Part shown: positions 50,647 through 59,563 of the stretch, piece after piece
Layout of the letters: each line of letters starts with the position of its first letter
Position numbering within the stretch: position 1 is the first letter of the stretch
DNA from: an uncultured Anaerolineae bacterium
GTDB lineage: Bacteria > Chloroflexota > Anaerolineae > J036 > Brachytrichaceae
Direction of reading: 5' to 3'
Assembly: GCA_937959265.1 (NCBI GenBank)
Contig: CALGMA010000037.1
Coordinates: 1-64,000, forward strand
Length of the DNA stretch: 64,000 nt
Made by a program: the position numbers and the translations under genes
Notes under the pieces: generated by a model
Told to the model about the DNA's origin: nothing
Seen by the model: the letters and a program-made list of their open reading frames with translations, nothing else
The model's database searches: none

Positions 50647-51750
50647 TCAGTGCTCGCCGTGCGCCACGGCCAGCGAGGTGAACACGGTGATCAACATCAT
50701 GAACACGAAGGCTTGAATCACGGCGATCGCAAACTCTAAGCCGTAGAAGACGGTGGGCAACAAGACCGGGAGAATAGACGCCATCACGAAGACGAGCACC
50801 GTCCCAGCGAACATGTTGCCGAAAAGTCGGAACGAGAACGACACGATGCGGATAAACTCGGAGATCAACTCGAGCGGGCCGACCAGGCCGGCCTGGATGT
50901 TACCCACCAAGCCCTGCATCATGCCCTGATGCGCGCGCCGCCAGGCATCCACCTGGATGAAGCGGCTGAAGTAATGGATACCGTTGGCGCGGATGCCCTG
51001 ATATTCGATGAACAGGAAGGCGAGCACCGCCAAAGCCAGCGTCGTGCTAAGCGAAGAGGTCGGACGGCGCAGGAAGGGGATGAGCGCGGCTCCGGCGTTC
51101 GGATCTGTGCCGCCGGCCATCGCCGGAGCAGCCTGCACGTCGCTGGTCAGCACAGCCATTTCGGCGCCGTCGTCAACCGCCATGCCTTCGGCCTGCTCGA
51201 GCGTGTAGCCGCACGACTCAGCAAAGCCCTTGGCCTTGTCCACTTCGTAGCCGGTGATCAACCACACGCCACCTGTTTTGACAGCGCAGAAACCGCGCAG
51301 GTTGGCCGGCGCAGCTTCCATCTTGCCGACGGACTCGTGGCCGGGCAGCAACTCGAAGAAGCCGGCGATCATGATGAAGGTGAAGATCGAGATCGCAATC
51401 GGCGCCACCACCTTCGCGCGCGAGCCGAGCGTAGGCACGAGGTAGTTGTTGTAAAGGAACTCGACGAACGTCTCCCACGCGCGCGCAAACCAGTTGGTTC
51501 CGGTGAGCGTGTTGCGCAAGCCACGCGCGCCCAGCAATGCCAGCACGATGATCACGGCGTCCACGATCAGCGTCGTGAACAACGTGTTGTGCAGCCAATC
51601 CGGGCCGAGCGGCTCCGAAGGCACGACGATGTTGGGGATGAACGTCTTGAACGGCACAGCCAAACCGTTGATATTCAACGTGAAGCTGCTGAGCAAGAGG
51701 CCGGCCACGATGGCCAGGGCCAGGATGACGAGGAACTTCAACCCTTTCAT
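50647..51750 (-). CDS. atpB: ATP synthase subunit a with a large extra segment
   Basis: A 367-residue proton-channel subunit; typical lengths are 230-310. The essential Arg lies in SEFIRIVSFSFRLFGNMFAG and the last helices (FAIAVIQAFVFMMLITVFTS) are normal. Between FELLPG (residue 137) and the next helix (SSLSTTLALAVLAF, from about 231) sits about 90 residues of soluble sequence with two Cys (155 and 180). This includes GFCAVKTGGVWLITGYEVDK and an acidic stretch. The place corresponds to the short loop between early membrane helices of ordinary a subunits. It is in the normal order I-B-E-F. Confidence 0.93.
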   Translation of the reverse strand: MKGLKFLVILALAIVAGLLLSSFTLNINGLAVPFKTFIPNIVVPSEPLGPDWLHNTLFTTLIVDAVIIVLALLGARGLRNTLTGTNWFARAWETFVEFLYNNYLVPTLGSRAKVVAPIAISIFTFIMIAGFFELLPGHESVGKMEAAPANLRGFCAVKTGGVWLITGYEVDKAKGFAESCGYTLEQAEGMAVDDGAEMAVLTSDVQAAPAMAGGTDPNAGAALIPFLRRPTSSLSTTLALAVLAFLFIEYQGIRANGIHYFSRFIQVDAWRRAHQGMMQGLVGNIQAGLVGPLELISEFIRIVSFSFRLFGNMFAGTVLVFVMASILPVLLPTVFYGLEFAIAVIQAFVFMMLITVFTSLAVAHGEH

Positions 51751-51790
51751 ATCGTTACAGTTTCAAAACTCATTGAATCTCGCGTTGTAG

Positions 51791-52144
51791 CTAGTGTGCG
51801 TCGTTGAATGTGACGGCCGGCGCGCCCTGCGCATCCGTCGTGCTATTGGCGTTGGTGCGCTGCGATTCCATCCAGTCCAGGTAAGCCTGCCGGGAGCGTT
51901 TGACCGTCCGCATGGCCATCCGGTAGGTCACGAACACCGAGAGGATCGCGCCGAGGATCGGCAGGCTGAGAGTCAACAGTGGGCGTGTGTCGAACTGGCG
52001 GTCGAGCATGACGCCGAGGAATACACCCCCGATCATGAGTGCGCCGTTGATCAATGCAATCTGGACGGCCATTGCAGCGATGATCTGTGGTGGAAATGCC
52101 TTGAGGAAGATGATGAACGGCGACTCGCGTTTGGGGCTATGCAT
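51791..52144 (-). CDS. atpI: AtpI/AtpZ-like ATP synthase assembly protein
   Basis: A 117-residue two-helix membrane protein (IIAAMAVQIALINGALMIGG; LLTLSLPILGAILSVFVTY) with GVMLDRQFDTRP between, as in AtpI/AtpZ proteins that help c-ring assembly and magnesium supply. It is the first gene of the atp set, 40 bases before atpB. A TAAAAT box lies just upstream (52162-52157 on this strand), but its -35 is unclear. Confidence 0.7.
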   Translation of the reverse strand: MHSPKRESPFIIFLKAFPPQIIAAMAVQIALINGALMIGGVFLGVMLDRQFDTRPLLTLSLPILGAILSVFVTYRMAMRTVKRSRQAYLDWMESQRTNANSTTDAQGAPAVTFNDAH

Positions 52145-52223
52145 CTTGCGGCTCCGATTTTAGCATGCGTGACTTTTCGACTTCCCCCCCATTCCACCCT
52201 GGCGAGGAGGGATTGGATTCACC

Positions 52224-53717
52224 TCAACCCGGAAAGAACGCCTGCGCCGCCTCGACGGCCAGGTTCCAGAACGGCGGCGAGACGACGGTCAACAGCGCGA
52301 TGGCGACAGCAGTGAGCAACACCACGACACCGGTCGGCACAGGCACATAGAACGGCTGGGCGTCGCGTTCGGTGCGTTCCACATACATCGCGCGCACCAC
52401 GTTCAAGTAATACACGACCGACACCAGCACCATGATGATAGCGATGACGACCAGAGTGACCAGGTTGACGCCGACGGCCGGCGCGAAGATCAGCAATTTG
52501 GCGACAAAGCCGACCAGCGGGGGCGCACCCAGCAGGCTGACCAGGGCCGCCGTCATGCCCAACGCGAGATAGGGCGCGCGCCGGCCCAGCCCGTTGAAGT
52601 GCTGGATGTCGTCCCCGCCCACGCGCTCGGAGACGAGGCCGACGACGGCGAAGGCGCAGATGTTAGTGAGCATGTAGGTGGCAATGTAGAAGATCACCGC
52701 CGCCAGCGCATCAGCGCGGTTGAACTGGTTGGCAGCCAGCGCCGTCACGCCGACGAGGATGTAGCCGGCCTGCGCAACGCTGGAATAGGCCAGCATGCGC
52801 TTGACGTTGTTCTGCACCAGCGCCAGCAGGCCGCCGACGACCATGGTCAGGATGGCGAGCGGCTGCATGAGCGCCGCCCAGGTCAGCGATGCCTCCGACG
52901 TGCCGGGTGGCAGCGTGTAGAACAAGAAGCGCATCAGGATGGCGAAGCCGGCCGCCTTCGACGCGGTGCTGATGTAGCCGGAGACCGGCGTCGGCGCGCC
53001 CTGATACACGTCCGGCGCCCAGAAGTGGAACGGAAAAGCCGATGTCTTGAAGGCGAACCCGACCAGCACGAGCAAAGCAGCAAAGGATACCGGCACGCGC
53101 AGATCGGGATTGAGCAGCGCGCGGGCGATGGCCTGATAGCTGGTGTTGCCGCCGCTCAAGCCGTAGAACAGGCTGAGGCCGAACAACATCACTGCCGAGG
53201 TGACCGCGCCAAAGATGAAATACTTCATGCCGGCCTCGGCGCTCAGTTTGTTGCCGCGGTAGAAGCCGGCCAGCAGGTACAACGACAGGCTCGACGACTC
53301 GGTGGCCAGAAACAACATGATCAGATCGTTCGCGCCGGCCATTAGCGACATGGCAATTGTCGTAAAGATGATGATGGCGTAGTACTCACTGCCGATCCGC
53401 ATCGAGCGGAAGTCAATCGAGACCAGGCAGGTGAGCGCGCCGGCGGCGATGAAGATGACGCGGAAGACGAACGTATACAGGTCGTTGCGAATCATGCCGC
53501 CAAGGATGGTCTGCGATTCGGCCGGCCGGCTGGCGATTGCAACAACCAGGATGACGATCATGCCGATGGCCGCCGTCACGCCCAGGGTGCGTCGCTTGAG
53601 CGACCGCCCAGAGACCAGGTCGAGCGCCAGCACGACCATGGACCACAGCAGCAACAAAATCTCCGGCAGGATGCCGAGAAACTCGGCGGGGTTGAACTCT
53701 ACGAAAGAACCACCCAT
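52224..53717 (-). CDS. nuoN: NADH-quinone oxidoreductase subunit N
   Basis: A 497-residue antiporter-like proton-pumping subunit with 14 helices. AFKTSAFPFHFWAPDVYQGA and TPVSGYISTASKAAGFAILM are the lysine-bearing central motifs, and VKRMLAYSSVAQAGYILVG is a further family signature. MLFLATESSSLSLYLLAG carries the Glu of TM5. It is the last nuo gene, about 80 bases before atpI, so the nuo and atp genes may share transcripts. Confidence 0.94.
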   Translation of the reverse strand: MGGSFVEFNPAEFLGILPEILLLLWSMVVLALDLVSGRSLKRRTLGVTAAIGMIVILVVAIASRPAESQTILGGMIRNDLYTFVFRVIFIAAGALTCLVSIDFRSMRIGSEYYAIIIFTTIAMSLMAGANDLIMLFLATESSSLSLYLLAGFYRGNKLSAEAGMKYFIFGAVTSAVMLFGLSLFYGLSGGNTSYQAIARALLNPDLRVPVSFAALLVLVGFAFKTSAFPFHFWAPDVYQGAPTPVSGYISTASKAAGFAILMRFLFYTLPPGTSEASLTWAALMQPLAILTMVVGGLLALVQNNVKRMLAYSSVAQAGYILVGVTALAANQFNRADALAAVIFYIATYMLTNICAFAVVGLVSERVGGDDIQHFNGLGRRAPYLALGMTAALVSLLGAPPLVGFVAKLLIFAPAVGVNLVTLVVIAIIMVLVSVVYYLNVVRAMYVERTERDAQPFYVPVPTGVVVLLTAVAIALLTVVSPPFWNLAVEAAQAFFPG

Positions 53718-53725
53718 ATTTTCGA

Positions 53726-53739
53726 GCTATGAGCTATGA
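53726..53739. repeat. Short heptamer duplication between nuoN and the second nuoM
   Basis: GCTATGA twice (53726-53739), flanked by degenerate units, in the 56-base gap between the two genes. Confidence 0.45.
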
Positions 53740-53773
53740 ACGGTGCTTGACCGCTCCAACTCAAATCCTAGAA

Positions 53774-55309
53774 CTATCCCGTCGCGGTCAGGCCGCGAAT
53801 GATCGCTTGCACGCCGGCATTGACCACCGACATGACTGTGTTCGGCAGCACGCCGACGACGATGAGCACCGCACACATCAACACAATAGCCGTCTTTTCC
53901 AGCGCGTCGAGGCGAGGCAGCTTTTGCAGCTCCATGTCCTGCGGCTCGCTGAAGTACACCCGGCCGGCCACGCGCAACGTCCAGGCGGCGTTGACGACGA
54001 TGACGACGATGCTGGCCACGGCTACGACGGCGTACCAACCGTTCGTCGCGCCCGCGAACATCGCGCTTGGCGTGGCTGAGGCGTTCCACAGGCCCATGAA
54101 GATTTGCAACTCGGCCGGGAAGCCCGGTAAGCCGGGCATGCCCATCAGCGTAAGCGCGCCAATGACGAAGCCGACGGCCGCCAGGGGCATCACCCGCACC
54201 AGCCCGTTCAGCTCGCGCACGTCGCGCAGGTGCGCGCGCTCGTAGATCATGCCGACCAGGGCGAACATCAGGCCGGTCATCACGCCGCCGGCGAACAGCT
54301 CCAACCCGGCGCCGTTCAGGCCGAGTTCGTTCAACGCGGCCAGGCCCAGCAGCACCAGGCCGAGGTGGCTGACCGACGAGAAGCCGATGATGTACTTGAG
54401 GTCAGTCTGCCGGAAGGCGATCAAGGCCGCGTAGATCAGGCCGGCCATGCACAGGAAGACGACCACCGGCATCCAGTATTTGGCGCCTTCGGGCAGCAGT
54501 TGGATGCCGATGCGCAGGCCGCAGTAGGCGCCGGTCGCTTTCAACACGCCGCCGTGCAACATCGAGACGGCGGTGGGCGCTGCGGCGTAACCATCGGGCG
54601 ACCAGTTGTGCAACGGCCACAGGCTGGCCAGCACGCCGAAGCCGACGAAGATCGGCAAGAACCAGGTGCGCTGCAACTGAACGGACTGCTCAGGCGGCAG
54701 GTTGCGCACGCCGGCCTGAATGTCGAACCAGTCGAACGAATTGCCGGTCTGGAAGTAAATGGCCAACAGGCCGATGATCGCCACGAGCGAACCGACGAAC
54801 AGGTAGATCGTCAGCTTCATCGCCGCGTATTCGCGCCGCTTGCTGCCCCAGCCGGCGATGAGCACATAGACCGGGAACAGCACCAGCTCGTAGAAGATGA
54901 GCAGCAGGAAGATGTCGAGCGCGATGAAGCTGCCGAACACGCCGGCCACGAGCAACAGCAAGAAGGCGAAATACTCGCGCGGGCGATCGGCGGAGCGCCA
55001 TGAGACCAGCACGGCGCAGAACATGACGATGCCGGTCAATACAAGCTGCGGCGCGGAGAAGCCGTCTACGCCGACGTGATAGCCGATGCCGAATTCCGGT
55101 ATCCAGGTCGTCTTCTCCTGGAACTGGAAGCCGCCGAGAGTGCGATCGTAGCCGAAGAACACGGCCAGCGAGAGCAGCAGTGAGACGAATGACGCCATGG
55201 CCGCGATGGTCTTGATCACATCCTCCCGATCGCGCGGCACGAGCAGGATGATGATCGCGCCGATGAGCGGCACGAGCATGATGAGGGTGAGGAACGGGAC
55301 GTTCGTCAT
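53774..55309 (-). CDS. nuoM: NADH-quinone oxidoreductase subunit M, second copy
   Basis: A 511-residue proton-pumping subunit. GVDGFSAPQLVLTGIVMFCA, FYELVLFPVYVLIAGWGSKR (TM5 Glu), LWPLHNWSPDGYAAAPTAVS (central motif) and LKYIIGFSSVSHLGLVLLG mark NuoM. The central Trp-Pro-x-x-x-W region has N-W-S-P-D-G-Y, where the other copy has TWLPDAH, so the two M subunits are clearly diverged. The TGM of VMTGLMFALVGMIYERAH is also as in M. It starts four bases after the first nuoM stop. Confidence 0.92.
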   Translation of the reverse strand: MTNVPFLTLIMLVPLIGAIIILLVPRDREDVIKTIAAMASFVSLLLSLAVFFGYDRTLGGFQFQEKTTWIPEFGIGYHVGVDGFSAPQLVLTGIVMFCAVLVSWRSADRPREYFAFLLLLVAGVFGSFIALDIFLLLIFYELVLFPVYVLIAGWGSKRREYAAMKLTIYLFVGSLVAIIGLLAIYFQTGNSFDWFDIQAGVRNLPPEQSVQLQRTWFLPIFVGFGVLASLWPLHNWSPDGYAAAPTAVSMLHGGVLKATGAYCGLRIGIQLLPEGAKYWMPVVVFLCMAGLIYAALIAFRQTDLKYIIGFSSVSHLGLVLLGLAALNELGLNGAGLELFAGGVMTGLMFALVGMIYERAHLRDVRELNGLVRVMPLAAVGFVIGALTLMGMPGLPGFPAELQIFMGLWNASATPSAMFAGATNGWYAVVAVASIVVIVVNAAWTLRVAGRVYFSEPQDMELQKLPRLDALEKTAIVLMCAVLIVVGVLPNTVMSVVNAGVQAIIRGLTATG

Positions 55310-55313
55310 TGAG

Positions 55314-56903
55314 CTACCTTAACAACCCTTGCACGCCTACGTTGATCACATTGAGCGCCAGCGCCGGCCACACGCCCAGCACCAGCATCGCACCCATCAA
55401 TGGGGCGATGCCGAGGATCTCGGCGAAGTTCATATCCGGCAGCGGATGATGCCGCCACGCTTCGCCCAGCGGCCCGTGCAGCACTTTCTGGATCGCCTTG
55501 AGGATGTAGATGCCGGTGATGAGCAAACCTGCCATCGAGAGGATGGTGAGCAGGGTATGCACCGACCACGCGCCGCGCGTGACCATGAACTCGCTCACAA
55601 ACCCGGACAGGCCGGGCAACCCCAGCGAACCCATCGAGCAGAAGATGAGCACGGCGCCGTAGATCGGCATGATCGTCCACAGGCCGCCATACCGGGTCAG
55701 GTCGCGCGTGTGGGCACGTTCGTACACTACGCCGACCAGGGCGAACATGGCCGCCGAGGAGAGGCCATGCGTCACCATTTGCAGTACGGCGCCGCTGCCG
55801 GCGATGGTGGCGTCAATTTCGCGCACGGTGGAGTTGGGCGCCAGCGCCAGCCCCGCCGAGGCGATGCCCAGGGCCACAAAGCCCATGTGGTTGATGGACG
55901 AATAAGCGACCAGCCGCTTGAAATCGGTCTGCCCCCACGCGGCAAATGCCCCCAGCAAAATGCTCAGGAAGGCCAGCAAGGCCAGCAGCACGCTGTAGTT
56001 GAGCGGCGCGCCGAACACGCTCAGCCCGGGCAGCACCGGCTGCGAGAACACATCGGGGAAGAGCGGCATGACCAGCCGGAAGAAGCCGTAACCGCCGAGC
56101 TTGAGCAGAATGCCGGCCAGCATCATCGAGCCGCCGGTCGGCGCCTCGGTGTGCGCATCAGGCAGCCAGGTATGCAGCGGCCAGATCGGAATCTTCAACG
56201 CGAAGGCGATGCTGAACGCGATGAACGCAATCGCCTTCCAGACGGTCGGCTCCCAGCCGAAGAACGTCACTTGGTTGTTGCCGGTGAAGGGCCGGCCGAG
56301 CGACGATTCGAGATAGGTGAGGTCGAAGCTCTTGGAGGCCAAACCGATCACCTGGATTGCCAACAGCATCCCCAGGCTGGCGAACATGGTGTAGAGGATG
56401 AACTTGAAGGAGGCATAGCGCCGGTTTGCCCCACCCCACTGGCTGATGAGGAAGTACATCGGCACCAGGCTGACCTCGTAGAACAGGAAGAACAAGATGA
56501 GATCGAGCGCAATGAACACACCCAAGACCGTCGTCTGCAACAGGAAGAAGAGCGCGAAGTAAGCCTTCGGGTGGTGCTCGATGTTGAGCGAGAAGATCAT
56601 CGCCAGCGGCGTGAGGAAGCAGGTGAGCACCACCAGTGGCAGGCTGATGCCGTCCACGCCCACTTTGTAGACCGAGTTGATCTGCGGGAACCAGACCATG
56701 CTCTCGAGGTACTGGTATCCGCCTTGGGCGCGGTCGTAGCCGGCCCACGCTGCGATCGAAAGCCCCAGCGGAATCAGGCTGAAGGCGATGGCCCCCCACT
56801 TGATCAGCCTGGTCTGACTGGATGGGGTGACCAACACCAGCAACATGCCCACCAGCGGCAGGTAGGTGATCACCGACAGCAGGTTTGTGCTCAATAGATT
56901 CAT
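55314..56903 (-). CDS. nuoM: NADH-quinone oxidoreductase subunit M, first copy
   Basis: A 529-residue proton-pumping subunit with 14 helices. KVGVDGISLPLVVLTCFLTP, FYEVSLVPMYFLISQWGGAN (TM5 Glu), KIPIWPLHTWLPDAHTEAPT (standard M motif) and FKRLVAYSSINHMGFVALG are textbook NuoM. It precedes the second copy by 4 bases. Together with NuoL and NuoN this gives four antiporter-like subunits if all assemble in one complex. Confidence 0.95.
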   Translation of the reverse strand: MNLLSTNLLSVITYLPLVGMLLVLVTPSSQTRLIKWGAIAFSLIPLGLSIAAWAGYDRAQGGYQYLESMVWFPQINSVYKVGVDGISLPLVVLTCFLTPLAMIFSLNIEHHPKAYFALFFLLQTTVLGVFIALDLILFFLFYEVSLVPMYFLISQWGGANRRYASFKFILYTMFASLGMLLAIQVIGLASKSFDLTYLESSLGRPFTGNNQVTFFGWEPTVWKAIAFIAFSIAFALKIPIWPLHTWLPDAHTEAPTGGSMMLAGILLKLGGYGFFRLVMPLFPDVFSQPVLPGLSVFGAPLNYSVLLALLAFLSILLGAFAAWGQTDFKRLVAYSSINHMGFVALGIASAGLALAPNSTVREIDATIAGSGAVLQMVTHGLSSAAMFALVGVVYERAHTRDLTRYGGLWTIMPIYGAVLIFCSMGSLGLPGLSGFVSEFMVTRGAWSVHTLLTILSMAGLLITGIYILKAIQKVLHGPLGEAWRHHPLPDMNFAEILGIAPLMGAMLVLGVWPALALNVINVGVQGLLR

Positions 56904-56915
56904 CGTTGTCGCCGT

Positions 56916-56950
56916 GAGACTGGAGACTTTTCAATCTCCCATCTCTAAAT
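56916..56950. repeat. 7-bp-period array between nuoL and nuoM
   Basis: GAGACTG, GAGACTT, TTCAATC, TCCCATC, TCTAAAT, filling most of the 55-base gap. Confidence 0.65.
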
Positions 56951-56958
56951 CCATACCC

Positions 56959-59157
56959 TCACTGAAACAGGAACAAGAAAAACACCAGAATCGCGATGAC
57001 CATGATCAGGCCGGACAGCAGGTAGTTCTGCACTTGGCCGCTCTGCAGTTCGCGTCCCCAGTCACCCAGGCTGCGGAAGAAGCGGCCCACAGCATCGGAG
57101 AAGCCGGTAATCACGACGCGGTCGAACTCGGCAAAGCCCTGCGTCACGCGCGCGCCGAGGGCGTAACCGCCCTCCAGGATACGGTCTATCACGCCCTTGT
57201 CCACCACGCGCGAGTAGTTATCGGCGATGGCTTGCAGCGGATTGACGAAGATCTTGCGATACAGCTCGTCCCAGTACCAGCGATGATGGAGGAAGTTGAA
57301 CACCGGCAGCTTCTCCACCGGATCGGTCTGGCCGGCCTGCAGCGGGTTGCGCGCATAGACGAACCAGCCGAGCGCCAGGCCGCCCAGCGCCACGCCGATC
57401 GAGAACAACACCGGCACGATGTTGAACGCCAGCGGCTCCGGCTTCTCCAGCAACATGCTGGCGATGAAGTTCTTCAACCAAAAGGCACCATCGCCCATCA
57501 GGGCGCCGAAGATCGGGAAATCCTTCGGAATGTTGATGAAGCCGATGAACAGCGCAAAGACGGCCAGGACGATCAGCGGGAAGGTCATCGAGGGGGCGCT
57601 TTCGGTCGCGTGCGCGGCCGCTTCGGTGCGCGGCTGGCCGAGGAAGGTCATGGCGATCTGGCGCATGGTATAGAACGCCGTCAGGAGCGCGCTGACCACC
57701 AACACCAGGAAGACCAGGGCCGCCAGCCCATCGCCTTTGACCAGGCCATGATAGTAAGCGTCAGCGAAGATCTCGTCTTTGCTCCAGAAGCCGGCGGTGA
57801 TGAACGGGAAGCCAGCCAGCGCCAGGCCGCCGATCAAGAACGTGACGAATGTGATCGGCATGCGCGCGCGCAAACCGCCCATATTGCGCATGTCCTGCGG
57901 GTCGAATGCGTGCGCATCGCCGTCGGCAGGATCAGCGTGTTCGTCATGCCCATCATGCTCATCATGCCCGTGCTCCGAATGGCTCCCGTGGCCTGAATGA
58001 TGGGCATGGCTCACGTGATGGTGCCCATGCTCCACGCCGTGGATGACCGAGCCGGAAGCCAGGAACAACAGTGCCTTGAAGAAAGCATGCGTCAGCAAGT
58101 GGAAGGCCGCCGCCACATACGCACCGATGCCGACCGCGGCGACCATGAAACCGAGCTGCGAGATGGTGGAGAAGGCCAGCACGCGCTTGATGTCGTATTG
58201 CGCCACGGCGATCGTCGCGCCCAGGAAGGCGGTGAACGCCCCGATGAGGCCGACGATGGTAAAGGCCGAGCTGTGTTCGCCCGAAGCTACCAGCAGCGGG
58301 AAGAAGCGCAACAACATGAAGATGCCGGCGCTCACCATCGTGGCAGCGTGGATCATGGCCGAGACCGGCGTCGGGCCTTCCATCGCGTCAGGCAACCACA
58401 CATGCAGCGGCCACTGCGCGCTCTTGCCCACCGTGCCGCCGAAGATCAGAATGGCGATCAGCCCGGCCGCCGAGATGCCCAGCCCGAGCACTGCCGGCGT
58501 CGCTGCCAGTTCCTTCAGCACCTCTTCGCTATGCAGGATGGCGTGAAAGTTCAGTGTGCCGGTCTGGGCGTAGAGATACACCATGCCCAGCAGCAGCAAC
58601 ATGTCACCTACGCGCGTCGTCATGAAAGCCTTGACCGCCGCTTTATAGGCCGAGGGCTTCTGGTAGAAGAAGCCGATCAGCGAGTAGGAGCAAAAGCCCA
58701 TCAGCTCCCAGAAGATGAATAGGGTGAGCAGGTTATCGCTGACCACCAGGCCCATCATCGAGCCGGCGAACAGGCTGAGGTAGGCAAAGAAGCGCGTGTA
58801 GCGTGGATCCGCCGACATGTAGCCGACGCTGTAGATAAAGATCAGCGTACAAGCCAGCGGCACCATGAACAGAAAGGTCGCGCCGAGCGGGTCCACGGCG
58901 ACGCCGATGTTCAAGACCGTCTCGCCGGTGGGCAACCAACCGATCTGCCCGCCGATGGGCTTTTTGCCAAGGTCCTTCATCTGCCAGACGCTGAAGAACA
59001 CGATGAACGACATCACCAGAGATGCGATCATCGCGAGCACGGCAATCGTCGAGCTAGTCTGGCGGTAGCGGTTGGTGAACAGCGCAATGACCGCAAACGC
59101 CAGGATCGGCGGCAGCGGCGCAAGCCAGAGTAATGTAGTCAGTGTTTCGTGCGACAT
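56959..59157 (-). CDS. nuoL: NADH-quinone oxidoreductase subunit L with a His-rich insert
   Basis: A 732-residue distal proton pump (E. coli NuoL has about 610 residues). Family motifs: NIGVAVDPLGATFLFMVPLA, FWELMGFCSYSLIGFFY, SAQWPLHVWLPDAMEGPTPV and AFSTISQLGFMVAAVG. At residues 373-416, after LTHAFFKALLFLASGSVIHG, comes an insert of about 40 residues made mostly of His, Asp, Glu and Ser. It is partly encoded by a 9-bp array, in the loop where many homologues have only a short His-containing stretch. The long C-terminal part includes the lateral helix and an extra membrane anchor. Confidence 0.94.
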   Translation of the reverse strand: MSHETLTTLLWLAPLPPILAFAVIALFTNRYRQTSSTIAVLAMIASLVMSFIVFFSVWQMKDLGKKPIGGQIGWLPTGETVLNIGVAVDPLGATFLFMVPLACTLIFIYSVGYMSADPRYTRFFAYLSLFAGSMMGLVVSDNLLTLFIFWELMGFCSYSLIGFFYQKPSAYKAAVKAFMTTRVGDMLLLLGMVYLYAQTGTLNFHAILHSEEVLKELAATPAVLGLGISAAGLIAILIFGGTVGKSAQWPLHVWLPDAMEGPTPVSAMIHAATMVSAGIFMLLRFFPLLVASGEHSSAFTIVGLIGAFTAFLGATIAVAQYDIKRVLAFSTISQLGFMVAAVGIGAYVAAAFHLLTHAFFKALLFLASGSVIHGVEHGHHHVSHAHHSGHGSHSEHGHDEHDGHDEHADPADGDAHAFDPQDMRNMGGLRARMPITFVTFLIGGLALAGFPFITAGFWSKDEIFADAYYHGLVKGDGLAALVFLVLVVSALLTAFYTMRQIAMTFLGQPRTEAAAHATESAPSMTFPLIVLAVFALFIGFINIPKDFPIFGALMGDGAFWLKNFIASMLLEKPEPLAFNIVPVLFSIGVALGGLALGWFVYARNPLQAGQTDPVEKLPVFNFLHHRWYWDELYRKIFVNPLQAIADNYSRVVDKGVIDRILEGGYALGARVTQGFAEFDRVVITGFSDAVGRFFRSLGDWGRELQSGQVQNYLLSGLIMVIAILVFFLFLFQ
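57941..57976. repeat. 9-bp-period array within nuoL
   Basis: TCGTCATGC, CCATCATGC, TCATCATGC, CCGTGCTCC. In frame, encoding alternating His/Asp/Glu residues of the His-rich loop. Confidence 0.7.
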
Positions 59158-59166
59158 GCTTCGATT

Positions 59167-59202
59167 GGTGTCGTTCGTGTCGGTGGCGTCTGTGGTGTCT
59201 TA
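59167..59202. repeat. 9-bp-period array between nuoK and nuoL
   Basis: GGTGTCGTT, CGTGTCGGT, GGCGTCTGT, GGTGTCTTA: four units in the 50-base gap, directly upstream of the nuoL start. Confidence 0.75.
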
Positions 59203-59207
59203 CGGCA

Positions 59208-59534
59208 TCACAGCTTCATCCGATCCAGCTTCTCTGGGTCAATGCTGCGGGTGACGCGATAGACCGAAATAATCAGCGCAAGGCCGACAGCGGCTTCGGC
59301 AGCAGCGATCACGAGCACGAAGGCGGCGAAAGCCAGTCCACCGGACGATGCCGGCGCCAGATAGCGCCAGAAGGCCAGCAGATTGATGTTGGCAGCGTTC
59401 AGCATCAGCTCGACGCCCATTAGCAAAGCGATGGCATTCTTGCGCGCCAACGCGCCATACAGGCCGATGCAGAACAGCGCCGCCGATACGGCGAGATACC
59501 ACCACAGCGGGATTCCGTTGAGCAGGTTTTGCAT
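59208..59534 (-). CDS. nuoK: NADH-quinone oxidoreductase subunit K
   Basis: A 108-residue three-helix subunit of the membrane arm. RKNAIALLMGVELMLNAANI carries the conserved Glu in helix 2 (VEL), and AAAEAAVGLALIISVYR the Glu of helix 3. Both belong to the central polar axis of complex I. Gene order J-K-L is as in standard nuo operons. Confidence 0.95.
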   Translation of the reverse strand: MQNLLNGIPLWWYLAVSAALFCIGLYGALARKNAIALLMGVELMLNAANINLLAFWRYLAPASSGGLAFAAFVLVIAAAEAAVGLALIISVYRVTRSIDPEKLDRMKL

Positions 59535-59563
59535 GATTCCTCAATCGAGAGCGCGCTTGAGTT

